A DNA stretch of 64,000 nucleotides from Hemileia vastatrix (lineage: Eukaryota > Basidiomycota > Pucciniomycetes > Pucciniales > Zaghouaniaceae). Below the pieces are notes generated by a model. The model was not told the DNA's origin. It ran no database searches and saw only the letters and a list, made by a program, of their open reading frames with translations. Position 1 is the stretch's first letter. Every line of letters begins with the position of its first letter. Below are positions 54,236-64,000 of this stretch, piece by piece. The position numbers were made by a program, and so were the translations under genes. The stretch lies in contig JASXTE010000002.1 of NCBI GenBank assembly GCA_030280995.1, positions 42,182,683 through 42,246,682 of the forward strand, in the 5' to 3' direction.

Positions 54236-55312
54236 TGTGCAAGATTGGTGCTATTATTTTTTATAAAAGGGATTTATTTATTTTATTTGAGTTTTAAATA
54301 TGAAGAAATTTGTCAAAAGCAAATGCCTACGCAGAAACAATTTATTTTACAGAGAAACCTTATTTTTAAGGTCTGAAAAATTTATAAGTATTAAGTTGAG
54401 TCACTCAAGAACCATGGTAAATTTTCCCAGAATTTTTACTATTTTTCTTATATTTTTAAATGAACTTTAAAGATTTATAGAAATATTTACGTTTTTTAGA
54501 AATTACTTGACTTTGATGAATTTTCACGATGTGATTAGAGCTGCTTAGACTACGAAAATTATTTAGGAATGTAAAGGGGAAGTGGCTCTATCATGTGTAA
54601 TTTTTCCAGATTTTTTTATTATAGTTTTAAGGTTCTAATTGAGTCTGGAGGTCCGGAAGGACTCCAGACGGACTCCGGATGGACTCCGGATGGACTCTGT
54701 ACAAGCTCCAAACGGGCTCTGGCTGAGCTCTGGAGGGGGAACTTAGGCATGTGACTAGGTATATTTAAGATCTTTTCAGACTCGAAATTGGGCATTATCA
54801 TACATCATACAGACATCATACAGCTTAATCTTTAAACACCACAGTCTCATTTATTATTACTCAACAAATTAAATAAATTTGTAATACCCTTATAACTTTA
54901 TATTTTATATATAACATTTTAGAAATACTACTCAACAATTTAAATCATACTTCATACAGGGTATCTTTAGAAAGGTCTTCATCACTGGGACTTGATTATT
55001 TCTGTCTCATAAAAATTTAAATTATTATAAAAATATAAAAGTCAATCTTTTCAGATCTTTCACTGGTACACCTTAATTGTTGTTATCAGTATTTCTTTTC
55101 TCAACATCCACAATCATTAAATCTCAATAAGCATTAAATTTTCAAGAGTTTCAGTATTAATTTTTCATCTGATCTAAATAGACTGGGTAGCTTAGCGATT
55201 TAGAACACCTACTTTGTTATTTTTTGTTGGAAGGATGGGGTTTTCAACTAAATCCACACATCTCCTCCAGATTCTGCTTACAGCAAGGCGACTGTAAGAG
55301 TTTACTATACCA
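54236..55312 (+). repeat. Element F 5' LTR (approximate start)
   Basis: The end at 55312 (tatacca) is fixed by the PBS four bases later, the same spacing as in E. The start at 54236 (TGTGCAAGATTGG) is set by analogy with TGTGGTCTTCCAACATTGG and gives 1077 bp, close to the 1074-1096 bp of E-type LTRs. It contains a GC-richer stretch with repeated ggactccggat (54658-54690) and tatatttaag at 54759. Confidence 0.45.
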
Positions 55313-55316
55313 TAGT

Positions 55317-55334
55317 TGGCGCCCAATGTGGGGT
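55317..55334 (+). other. Primer binding site of F (tRNA-Lys type)
   Basis: TGGCGCCCAATGTGGGGT differs at two of 18 bases from the tRNA-Lys1,2 site known in some retroviruses (TGGCGCCCAACGTGGGGC). Confidence 0.65.
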
Positions 55335-55497
55335 TCAAAATCTCTAGCTTTTTCTAGGACTTTTTTTTGGGTCAAGGTCTTTGTTAATAGCCTGCAAGAG
55401 GCTTATTCTTTGGAACTCTAATTGATCTTTGTTAATAGCCTGCAAGAGGCTTGTTTATTTTAACGCTTTTCAACGCTTTTCTTTAATTATTTGGATG

Positions 55498-57090
55498 TCT
55501 TCTGCTGTTGCTTCTGGATCTTCTCACCCTCTTACTCCCTCTGTTAGGATTGTTTCTTGGGATGGCCCAAAGTTTAATGGGGAGGAGGTTAAATGGTTAA
55601 TTAGCAGGTATGAAGCTGCTGCTGCTGTTGATGGTGCTTCTCATGTGGATATGGTGAAGAAAGTTAGGTTTTTTATTGCTTATATGGAGGTGGAAAAAGA
55701 GGTTATTGCTATGCAGACATTTAAGGACAAGGATTGGGTTAAGCTTTCTAAATCTATGGTTGATAGATGGGGTGTTAGGTTTACTATGTTGGACCTCAAT
55801 AAAATTGTTGGAGACTGGCAAGCAAAGGGTGGTGTCTCTTCTATGGCAGACTTCAAAAAGCTGTGTGTTCAGTTTTATGAAGTAGTTGAATATCTTATTC
55901 TGGTGGAAGAATTAGGGCATGAAAATCAAGCAAAAGATTTGTTTTGGTCAGCATGCAGCAGGGATATTCGAATGGACGTCTTGAAGGATCTTTCAAAAAA
56001 AGATTTGAAGAAGGAACTGCCTAATGGTGATCAGAAACTGCCAGCTCTGCAGGTTATCAAAGAGAACATTCAAACCCATCTAAAGTTATTAGCGTTGGAC
56101 AAGTATCAGGAGTCCTGCACTCAATATTTTAGCAAGGTTAGTGAAGTTTTGGCTGAGAATAACGATATCATGGTCAAAGCTCAGGAGGCCAAGAAGGCTC
56201 AAATAGGACTACCGGCTGCAAAAGTTGAGGGTAATGTGGATAATAAGATTGTCGATCACCTGGCCGATTTAACTAAACAATTAAAAATATTTGTTCAAGA
56301 GACACAGAAGGCTAACAAGGCCCCAATCTCTTCTTTGTCAACATCAACTTCTTATCAATCTAGAGGCTATGAACGTTGAAATTATAATGGCAATAATAAA
56401 TGTAACCTCTTCCCAGGCAATGGGAGAAATGGTGGTAATGGTGGTAGTAGTTATAGAGGTGGCTATGATGAGCCAAAGGTGTGCTCATATTGTAATAGGA
56501 AGGGGCACAGAGCAACAGTTTTTTTTTCTCTTGATAAGGATATGGATGCTGGACAAGTTTTATTTGATGGTAAAGTCTATAAATTTCCTGATGGTTTGTT
56601 CATCAAGCTCAGTGATGGACAGTCTCCTTCTGATTTGGTCAGAAGAAATTTAACGGCTGAAAGGAGAGCCAGATTTCAAGAAATAAATGATGAAGATGTT
56701 AATGCCAAGGGTGGCAAAAATGGTAATGGTAATGGTGCAAAAGCTGACCAAGGTAAAGAGAAAGAGGTCAGTAAAGCCATATTTTATACTTCTTTTGGAG
56801 GTTTAGAGCTGGAAACGGTTGCCCAAGTGGAGGGTAGTTGTATGGCCGGCAAATACGATGTTAATGCTGCTAGAAGAGCAGCTGCTACTAAGGCGAAGAG
56901 TAGCATTCAAAGCCAACTGAGGGCTAATCCTGGCAAGGTCAATAACAAAGTGAACCCTTACTCTAAGGACAAAAATTCTAGTGCTCAAACTGCCGCCAAC
57001 AAATTGAACCCTTACTCTAAGGACGAATTATATAAAATGCAGAAGGGGATTGCTGATATGGGCCCCCTAGTTATGGAAAGTTTGATTTAA
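55498..57090 (+). pseudogene. Element F gag and nucleocapsid
   Basis: Likely start at ATG 55495 (MSSAVASGSS). Capsid-like region SWDGPKFNGEEVKWLISRYE, MVDRWGVRFTMLDLNKIV and LPALQVIKENIQTHLKLLA ends at a TGA (56377). The same register goes on with an Asn/Gly-rich stretch and the knuckle CSYCNRKGHRATVF: the last cysteine is Phe (TTT). 56479-57090 carries KVYKFPDGLFIKLSDGQ and a Lys/Asn-rich stretch. The knuckle is therefore probably non-functional. Confidence 0.82.
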
Positions 57091-58079
57091 ATGGTGAGCC
57101 TATGCCAGAGGATGATTCGGATTCTGAGGAGGATGTACCGTTGGCGTCTCTACCCAGACCAAGTTTTAGCAGTCCCATCCCAATGGAGGGTGTAAGAAGG
57201 ACTAGTGATTGATCAGGATTAGTGAAAGAGGCTGGTGATGGTGTTAGGGTTATAGAAAGTGAAGATGTCTTGGTTGGACCTCAAGAGGTACCCAGGGCCA
57301 AGGTTGTTAAATCAAAGGTCCAGTATGAGCGGCCAGTAGTTTCTGGTCAAGCTAATGCGATAAACGTAGTTTTGAATAGGGTGAATCAACTGCAGATTCC
57401 CTTATCTTTGTGGGAGTTATTTATGATTAGTCCGGCGCTTGCTTAAAAGCAAAAGAAGCATTTGACGAGGCGTCGGGTTTCCACTGGAGAGGTGGAATAT
57501 ATTTGTGAAAATGTTGAAAAGTTTGGGGAAGATGTAGATACACATTTTTCCGCTCCCCTGGGTTACCTGGTGGTAACTCTTAACAGTAAAGAAGTAAAGG
57601 CTTTGGTCAATTCAGGGTCTCAAATTAATTTAATTTCATTGGAGCAAGCAACGAGTATAGGCTTGCCAATTAAAAGTGGAACTGGGAGAAACCTCAGAGG
57701 TATTGGAGGGCATGCAACAGAGCTGATGGGCACAGCTGAGCATTTCAGGTTAGGCATTGGTGGATCTGTTGGTAAGGTTCACTTTTATGTGGCCAGAGGA
57801 GCAGTCAAAACTGTTCTTGGTGGTCCTTTTTTGATGTATTTTGAGGCCAGGATAGGGTATCGAGCTGGCATGGGGATTATTTTGAAAATCACTGGTGAAG
57901 ATTTGCGGAGGTTACATATGCGGTTAGCGCCTCCTGGAGATGAAGGTTGGGAAACACGGCCAGGGATTACTACTCTGTGCCAGTGTTGTGTTTGCACCAA
58001 GAAGCGGCGTATAAAACTGACGGCTTCTGGTGAATTATGTTTGTTGGAAAGGGGTCAATGCCTTCATTTTTTGGGGTAG
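57091..58079 (+). pseudogene. Element F protease
   Basis: 57222-57446 and 57462-58079, separated by a TAA near 57444. VTLNSKEVKALVNSGSQINL has Asn in place of the catalytic Asp (AAT at 57609). The rest (GGHATELMGTAEHFRLGIGG, GGPFLMYFEARIGYRAG) is well kept. Confidence 0.82.
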
Positions 58080-59368
58080 CAGGGGCTGATCACTCTAATG
58101 TTGTAATCTCTCCTCAGGATGAGATCCTGGATTGCAATAGGTCAGCTCACTTGGAAATAATTCAAGTGGATTCTCAATTATTTTCTGTTAATATTACTTT
58201 GGAGTGCAAATATGTTTTGGACTTTTCTATATGTTTATTGGATTTACCCTGTTTTTATATTAAATTTAAAAATGGTGAAAAAGGCAAAATGGGCCAAATT
58301 AGGTTGGATATAAATTGGAAAGGTATGTTTTATGACCTCCAGCAAGAGGGTAAACTGCAAATATCACATCAAAATCCGATTAAAAATCTCAGTAGAATTA
58401 AAACACCAAAAAAAAAATTTTCTGAAAATTCAATTCTGGTCCTCCAGCAAGAGGTTAAACTGCCAACTTTCTTTACCGGCGATTTACTGTTGGATAAGGG
58501 AAGCAAAGGTGTTGAAAAATCTGTTTATAAATTAGACGAGGGAAAGGAGAAAATGGTAAAATTTAAAAATGAAATAAAATATTTTTCTAATTTTTCTTAT
58601 TCCGATTCTGACGATGAAGAAGATTCATTTGATGAAATTTTTAATGGTGAAACAAAAGAAAATGTTTTACCTCAAGTGTATTTAGATGTGGACGCAGCCA
58701 AATATAAGAAAGTAGAAAATAAAGTTCGACCTATTAATGAACCACTACCTGCCGAATTAAATCCACCCTTGAGAAGACCAAGGTTATCAAGAGATCCTTA
58801 TGAAAGTCCCTTGGTAAAGAATCCGCCTGAGTTTTTTGAGACATCAAGAATCACTTTTGAGAGACTGGGTGTTGTTAATTTTGGACCTGATGGTTGGCTG
58901 TCTGGAGAAGAGAAGAAGTTGTTGTTGGATGTGATGGTCAAGCGAGAGAAGGCCATTGCTTTTGTAGAAGAGGAGAGGGGTGTGTTGAAGCATTCCTATG
59001 GGGAGCCTTACAAGATTCCTGTGGTATGTCATGAACTGTGGCAGCAGAAACCGATTCCTATTCCGGCTGCATTAAAAGAAGCCTATATTGAAGTTGTCAG
59101 AGAATGGATACGCACTGGACTGTATGAGCGATCAACATCAAGTTATTCTAGTCCGGTATTTTTTATCAAGAAACCAAATGGCAAGCTTAGAGTTGTTCAT
59201 GATCTTAGGGAATTAAATAGGGTTACAATAAAGGATGCTGGGATACCGCCTAGTGCTGAGGAGTTTGTTGAAGCGTTTGCAGGGAGAGTGTGTTATGGTT
59301 TGGGAGATATTATGCGTGGATATGATGAGAGAGTTACATCCGGACTTAAGGCCTCTCACTACATTTAA
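58037..59368 (+). CDS. Element F protease-RT linker and RT N-terminal half
   Basis: 443-aa frame. Linker with two hairpin/LQQE-KL motifs (58336, 58441), an acidic stretch, VYLDVDAAKYKKVENKVRP, FGPDGWLSGEEKKLLLDV, EERGVLKHSYGEPYKIPVV, then RT blocks LRVVHDLRELNRVTIKDAG and YGLGDIMRGYDER. A two-base loss in a GA run near 59328 shifts the frame to the next piece. It overlaps the protease frame by 43 bases, a sign of another shift. Confidence 0.82.
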   Translation: MFVGKGSMPSFFGVAGADHSNVVISPQDEILDCNRSAHLEIIQVDSQLFSVNITLECKYVLDFSICLLDLPCFYIKFKNGEKGKMGQIRLDINWKGMFYDLQQEGKLQISHQNPIKNLSRIKTPKKKFSENSILVLQQEVKLPTFFTGDLLLDKGSKGVEKSVYKLDEGKEKMVKFKNEIKYFSNFSYSDSDDEEDSFDEIFNGETKENVLPQVYLDVDAAKYKKVENKVRPINEPLPAELNPPLRRPRLSRDPYESPLVKNPPEFFETSRITFERLGVVNFGPDGWLSGEEKKLLLDVMVKREKAIAFVEEERGVLKHSYGEPYKIPVVCHELWQQKPIPIPAALKEAYIEVVREWIRTGLYERSTSSYSSPVFFIKKPNGKLRVVHDLRELNRVTIKDAGIPPSAEEFVEAFAGRVCYGLGDIMRGYDERVTSGLKASHYI

Positions 59369-59663
59369 TACGCCACTAGGACGTTTAAAGTTAACAAGAT
59401 TACCTCAAGGAGCAACAAATTCGGTTGCAGTTTATCAAGCTCAGATGGCTTGGATCCTTCAAGACAAAATTCCACAATATGCTGGAATCTTTAGAGATGA
59501 TGGAGGAATTAAGGGACCAACAACCGACTATGATAACCAGGTGTTGGAAGAGAATCCCGGGATACGCAAATTCATTGGGGAGTTTGCAATTACATTAGAA
59601 AGAATCTTGTTTTGAATTGAAGAGGCTGGTTTAACTATTTCAGGTTCAAAATTTTCATGTTGT
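59330..59663 (+). pseudogene. Element F reverse transcriptase, second half
   Basis: LRPLTTFNTPLGRLKLTRLP, QGATNSVAVYQAQMAWILQD and FRDDGGIKGP (FIDD in E, both Asp kept). Stop TGA at 59613, then the register continues with IEEAGLTISGSKFSCC. Confidence 0.8.
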
Positions 59664-60288
59664 GTGCCAGCCTTAGAAATATTAGGCCATGTGGTATGTA
59701 GAGAGGGTAGGATTATGTCCAAGAAGAAAGTTAACAAAATTCAGTGCTGTCCAAGACCTAAGAATACGACCAAAGTCAGAGGGTTTATAGGTGTTTGCAT
59801 ATATGTTAGAATGTTTATTAAGGACTTTTCTTCATTGGCAGCTCCATTGAGACGGTTAACGAGAAAGGATGCAGACTGGGAGTGGAATGAAGAGTGTGAG
59901 AAGGCGTTTGTGAAGTTGAAGGAGGTTGTGGGGAAAGATTTAGTCCTGCAAAAGCTGTATTATGGAAAAGATGCTGGCAGAATTTATTTAGCAGTTGATT
60001 CAAGTCAGGTTGCAGCTGGGGCGGTTTTGTCTCAGATGGATAAATCTGGTTACATCAGGCCAGTTAGGTATGAATCTGTAGTATTTACTGAGGTTGAATC
60101 AAGATATTCTCAACCAAAATTGGAATTATGTGGTGTGGCAAAAATACTGAAGAAACTTCAGCATATTTTGTGGGGGAAACATTTTGAGTTGCAAGTGGAT
60201 GCGAAATCGTTAATCCAGATGATTAATTACCCAAGTTTACCAAACGCACCCATGACAAGATGGGTAGCTTTTATTCAACATTTTTTGT
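59664..60288 (+). pseudogene. Element F RT connection and RNase H
   Basis: EILGHVVCREGRIMSKKKVN, TKVRGFIGVCIYVRM, RKDADWEWNEECEKAF, RIYLAVDSSQVAAGAVLSQM, QPKLELCGVAKIL and FELQVDAKSLIQMI: Asp-Glu-Asp are present. Interrupted at 60289 by the solo LTR. Confidence 0.85.
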
Positions 60289-61362
60289 TGTGGTCTTCCA
60301 ACATTGGCAGGGGCCTTTGTTGTGTGATTTGGTGCGGTTTGTGCATGTCTTAATTGACATCTGTTAAAGAATTGGGTATTTTTCTGGTTTTACTCCATGG
60401 ATATTGGGTCTGCGGGTATGTGGGTTCTATCATTGGATAGCCCTGGTTTTACTCTATATTTTATGTCCTGAAGACATTTTTCATATTCTGAGTTTTAAGG
60501 GGTCATTTCCTCATTTTTTGTTTATAAAAGATTGCTGTTTAATTTTGTTTTTTGTGTTTTACGGGCTAACCTTAAGTCTTAGGGTTAAGTGCTTAGTACC
60601 ATTTGATAGAGCTAATTTTTCTCTATATTTCATGTCACAATGTTGTTATAGTGAAATTCCGTGTTTTAAAGGTTTTAGTAGTTGTAGCTAATTTTTCTAA
60701 GTAGATTAGTGGTTTTTATTGGTTTTCTGGCTTCAGGGAGGCTGGGCCGCTTCAGGTGGCCCGCCCGCCTCCATTTTAGGAGGTTGGGGAGTGCTCCAGG
60801 AGGGTTTTTTATGCAATTCGGCGGGTACAGGTGCCAGATTGGTGGGTGCGCATGGGCTCTTAGATAGTGGTCTGTGTGTACATAGTGAATAAGACAGTTT
60901 GGGGCAACCTTAATCATCATTCCTACATCCGGAGGTGATATCAGTGTTCCTCACTCAGTTTTCACTGTTTTCTGGCCACAATTGGCTGTGTTTGTTGCAA
61001 GTGAGTTCTTCATTTAACTTAACTTTGGCAACTGTTTTCTCTGTTATAGTCTTGCAAGCTATAGCAAGTATTATTGCTGTCTCTGGTGTGGATTTTCAGC
61101 CTACATCAAGTATCTTTGCTGTCTCTGGTGTGGACTTTGTTCTACATTTCAGTTATTTGGTCTGGTAGTCTATCTGGGGACTACTTTCTTGGCTCATCAA
61201 GCAGTCAAGTGTGTTAAACAGGAGCTTTAGCAAAACAGGAACCAACTTACTTTAACAAGTAAATCTCACTCTATTTTTCTAAAGGGACGGGGGATTTTCT
61301 CTCTGGTTTTTCTCCAACTCCCTTGGTCAAGGCCTATAGCTAGTACTATAGGATTGTCTACA
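60289..61362 (+). repeat. Solo LTR of E type inserted in F (1074 bp)
   Basis: TGTGGTCTTCC...TCTACA, flanked by ttgt at 60285-60288 and 61363-61366. Removing it with one ttgt restores the register and the length seen in E (acatttttcttttgac, 16 bases). Left by LTR-LTR recombination. Contains two 27-bp related units (ctctggtgtggat) at 61081 and 61120. Confidence 0.92.
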
Positions 61363-61659
61363 TTGTTTGACTTAGTTCATAAGCCTGGCAAGACTTTTAC
61401 TATGCCAGATGGTTTATCAAGGAGACCACCCACTGAAGAAGATTCAGACTCAGAAGAGTTCGATGAAGATATACCTATTATCAAAGCCGCACCAAAGGAG
61501 CTGAAGACTTTCCATACCTCCCCCATGAGGTTAAACTGGCAGGATTATTGTGTTTAGATTATGGTGATGATGACCTCCAGCAAGAGGATAAACTGGAAAA
61601 TAATTTAAGGTGTTGGAAATGGTGTAGATAAATTTGGTAGAAAGGAGGTAGAAGAAGAT
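61363..61659 (+). pseudogene. Element F RNase H tail and linker
   Basis: LVHKPGKTFTMPDGLSRRPP then an acidic stretch, a shift, and two hairpin motifs at 61517 and 61574. Matches E 45640-45870. Confidence 0.78.
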
Positions 61660-62496
61660 GTGGTGTATGTAGAGGAAGATGGATTGGTAGTGTGGGATAG
61701 TAGTAAGTTAAGGAATGGTGTATATGTTGGAGAATTAGAGAATTTAAATAAAAAGGTGGATAAAGAGAAAGAGGTATTTTCAAATACGGTTTACGAAGGA
61801 TCCAAAGGTTCAGAAGAAAAATTTCGACATAGCTCGATTAAAGATTTATTTAGGGGACAATGCTTGTTGGCTCATTCATGTGCAGGTGATTTTGGTGATA
61901 GAGAAGTCCATATTGATGTTATATTAATCGATTTTCAAGATGAAGTCTGGGGTCAGACTGGTTTTTATTTTTTGTTAGTCAAATACTTGTTGACTATAGA
62001 GAGACCAGAAGATTGTGAAGACGATGAATGTGTGGCTATCAAGAGGAATTCATCTATGTTTTACCTATCTGGTCGACGTTTAATGAGGAGAAGGTATCTG
62101 AATTCTCAAGTAGTTATAACTCAACAGACGGGGCAAGAATTAGTTTTGAAATCACTGCATGAAGATCTCGGGCATAGAGGGGTTAGAGAAACGTTTAGAA
62201 GAATTTCTGATCAATTTTGGTGGCCTGGAATGAAGATAGCTGTTAAACAGTGGGTTCAGTCATGCGAAGAATGTCAAAGACGAAGTTATTTAAGGCCAAA
62301 AGAACCTGGAAGTGCTACCAGTGAAAATACACTCTTTGGGAGAGTCAGTTTGGATGCTGTTCATATCAAAGAGGGACGGTATAAATATTTAATTTTAGCC
62401 AGAGACAATTTATCTGGTTGGGTAGAGTCAGCGCCTCTTATTAATTTGACTGTCAAAAATGTGGCAGAATTTTTGTTAAATAATTGGGTGTATTGA
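61660..62496 (+). pseudogene. Element F integrase, first part
   Basis: 278-aa frame: linker DGLVVWDSSKLRNGVYVGEL, LLAHSCAGDFGDREVHID, FQDEVWGQTGFYFLLVKYLL, then HEDLGHRGVRETFRR, FWWPGMK, CEECQRRS (zinc-binding HHCC) and the first catalytic Asp in VSLDAVHIKEGRYKYL. Ends NNWVY, TGA. Confidence 0.85.
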
Positions 62497-63243
62497 TATG
62501 GAGTGATGAAATTGGTGACGGTAGATGGAGGTCCTGAATTTGGGGCTGAGTTTAGAGAGGCTGTATATAAAATTGGATCATAGGTTAGGGTAGAAACCCC
62601 ATATTATCCTGAAGCTGTAGGCATGGTTGAAAGAGGGCATCAAGTTATTAAGGATGCTTTAGTTAAAATGTGTGGGACAAGTGCCAAAAAGTGGAGGCAC
62701 TATTTACCTTTAGTTTTATTTGCTGATCAAATCATTTCCAAAAGGACGACCAGATTTTCATCTTATGAACTTGTTTTTGGACAGAAAGCAGTTTTACCGG
62801 TTGATTTAGAAGCTGAATCATATCTTGGAGTTGACTGTGACATGGTCAAAACTACTGATGAATTATTGTGTGCAAGAATGATGCAGCTAGAAAAGAAAGA
62901 AGAATATTTAGAAAAGGCATATTTGTGGATGATGAAGATCCGAAATCAATCAGTTAGATATTGGGATGAGCAGTTGGCACATCGATTAAGGAAACCTTTG
63001 AACCCAGGAGATATGGTCTTGGTGTATAATAGGAGTTTGGAAAGTCAGTGGAAAAAGATGTTTGCAGATAGGTGGAATGGACCGTATAAAATCAAGGAGA
63101 AAGTTTCTGGCTGTTCATATGTGTTAGAAGAGTTGGATGGAGTTGAATTGAAGAAGAGGGTAGTGGCCAATCAAGTGAAACGGTTCTATCCTAGAGGCAC
63201 CAGGAGTGCCGAAGTCTCCCTCCGCAATGAAGATAAACTATGA
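62497..63243 (+). pseudogene. Element F integrase, second part
   Basis: 62510-62620: VTVDGGPEFGAEFREA, a TAG at 62581, then EAVGMVERGHQVIKDAL with the catalytic Glu. 62623-63243: 206-aa frame with WRHYLPLVLFADQI, SYELVFGQKAVLPVDLEAE and RWNGPYKIKEKVSG, ending SLRNEDKL at 63240. The last codons form the hairpin motif. Confidence 0.85.
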
Positions 63244-64000
63244 CATTTATCAAATTTTATTAACCTCTTCAACGAGGATAAACTATCTTCTTTTAATGTA
63301 AATACTTTACTGTCGTTACACTGCATATGGGCAACGAAACTGTGATGAAACTTAACGAAATGCAAGAAAACCTTCTTTGAAATTTTCGAAATTTAAAATT
63401 CTTAAAATATGGGTGAAGATAGTGTTGGAAAATTTTAAAAATTTATTGGAAGAAGTGTTCACAGGGTAACCTTCTTAATTTAATATTGGCAAGTGTGGGG
63501 GTAATTGATGGGCTGGCTGCTCTATACACAATTACCCCATAATTTTCGTTTCCAAAATTTTTCCTGTTTCTAGTTGAATCCTGGCTTTGTCTTTTAATTA
63601 TAGGAAGTCCACTAAGACTATAAACTGGAACTAATCAAGAGACACCGCTCTCAAGGCCAGATTCACGATTTTTTTTATATATTTTTTGATTTTGATTTTT
63701 TATGTTAGATTGTGATTTCTTTCCTTTAAATATTAATTATGAATTATTGCAAAGGTGATGCTCACTGGTGGTCTCTAATCATTTTTATAAATTGGAGGGA
63801 GCCCACCCAGTGATCATAATTATAAAATTATCTTCTAAAAACTTTCATTTATTTTCTTTTCTTTTCAATTTCTCAAAATTGTGTAACCACATCAAGTTGC
63901 ACTTGGATGTGGGTATGATGTCAAGGGTATGGCTCATCAAATGGCTGGGGGGCATCTTTTAAAAATTTTATTGTGAAATTTTGTTTATTATTATTACTTT
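63244..64000 (+). other. Element F structured 3' region
   Basis: Non-coding. Hairpin motifs at 63264 and 63606; 9-bp stem-loop at 63498-63538; stem TCACTGG...CCAGTGA at 63762-63815; stem CCACATC...GATGTGG at 63887-63912; then ggctggggggcatc. Same order as in E. The LTR is not reached. Confidence 0.65.
63498..63538 (+). ncRNA. 3' region stem-loop in F
   Basis: GGGGTAATT and AATTACCCC pair perfectly around gatgggctggctgctct. The eighth pair is T-A here and C-G in E, with the loop unchanged. Confidence 0.55.

Larger units (their letters stand above)
54236..64000 (+). mobile_element. Element F: D/E/F-family gypsy element
   Basis: LTR, PBS, gag, nucleocapsid, protease, RT, RNase H, integrase and structured 3' region colinear with E. 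A solo LTR interrupts it at 60289-61362. The window ends before a 3' LTR is seen. It has fewer breaks than E. Confidence 0.85.

Noticed and set aside
55181..55260. tRNA-like stretch (gtagcttagcgatttag, then ttttcaactaaatcc)
   Set aside because: The B box is poor, no cloverleaf could be drawn, and it lies in an LTR.

Overview
This is an AT-rich eukaryotic, almost certainly fungal, window made up almost entirely of transposable elements. The short introns (55-75 nt with GTAAGT/GTATGT donors), the Plavaka-type (CMC/CACTA-like) transposase, the Ty3/gypsy chromovirus and the Ty1/copia element fit a basidiomycete. AT richness and dense nested retroelements suggest a rust fungus (Pucciniales) with an expanded genome; that is inference, since no host gene is recognisable.

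Layout. 1-2484: old debris (Ser/Pro-coding remnant, LTR-like remnant, small minisatellite). 2490-12218: element A, a complete young Ty3/gypsy chromovirus with 1502-bp LTRs differing at about four sites and a CTTCC target duplication. 12224-13603: remnant of repeat family X. 13604-20429: element B, an older 5' part of an A-type element, carrying a polypyrimidine insert and a 237-bp CACTA-like MITE. 20430-23720: more family X remnants. 24053-31770: element C (minus), a third A-type element, carrying a second MITE. 31775-34568: element D (minus), a pol fragment of a second gypsy family, with a third MITE. 34569-48441: element E (plus), of the D/E/F family, inserted in D; its 5' LTR is split by a copia element (35006-40022, minus). 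48442-50700: foldback element, 790-bp CCT/CCA microsatellite, and an approximately 105-bp tandem array. 50907-54190: coiled-coil gene and Plavaka transposase (minus). 54236-64000: element F (plus), a sister of E, interrupted by a solo E-type LTR.

How the parts work together. A, B and C share an unusual 5' architecture: a short exon, a conserved phase-0 intron, a small coiled-coil ORF overlapping the gag-pol frame, and, in A and C, a canonical -1 slippery heptamer leading back into that frame before the capsid domain. D, E and F share repeated small RNA-like structures: a 4-bp stem/6-nt loop followed by TAAACT(GG), at polyprotein junctions and in the 3' region, and a 9-bp stem with a near-invariant loop in the 3' region. 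Several of these stems show paired base changes. These two architectures and the MITE family with clean 3-bp duplications are the most noteworthy content. No tRNA, rRNA, CRISPR or bacterial-type feature was found.
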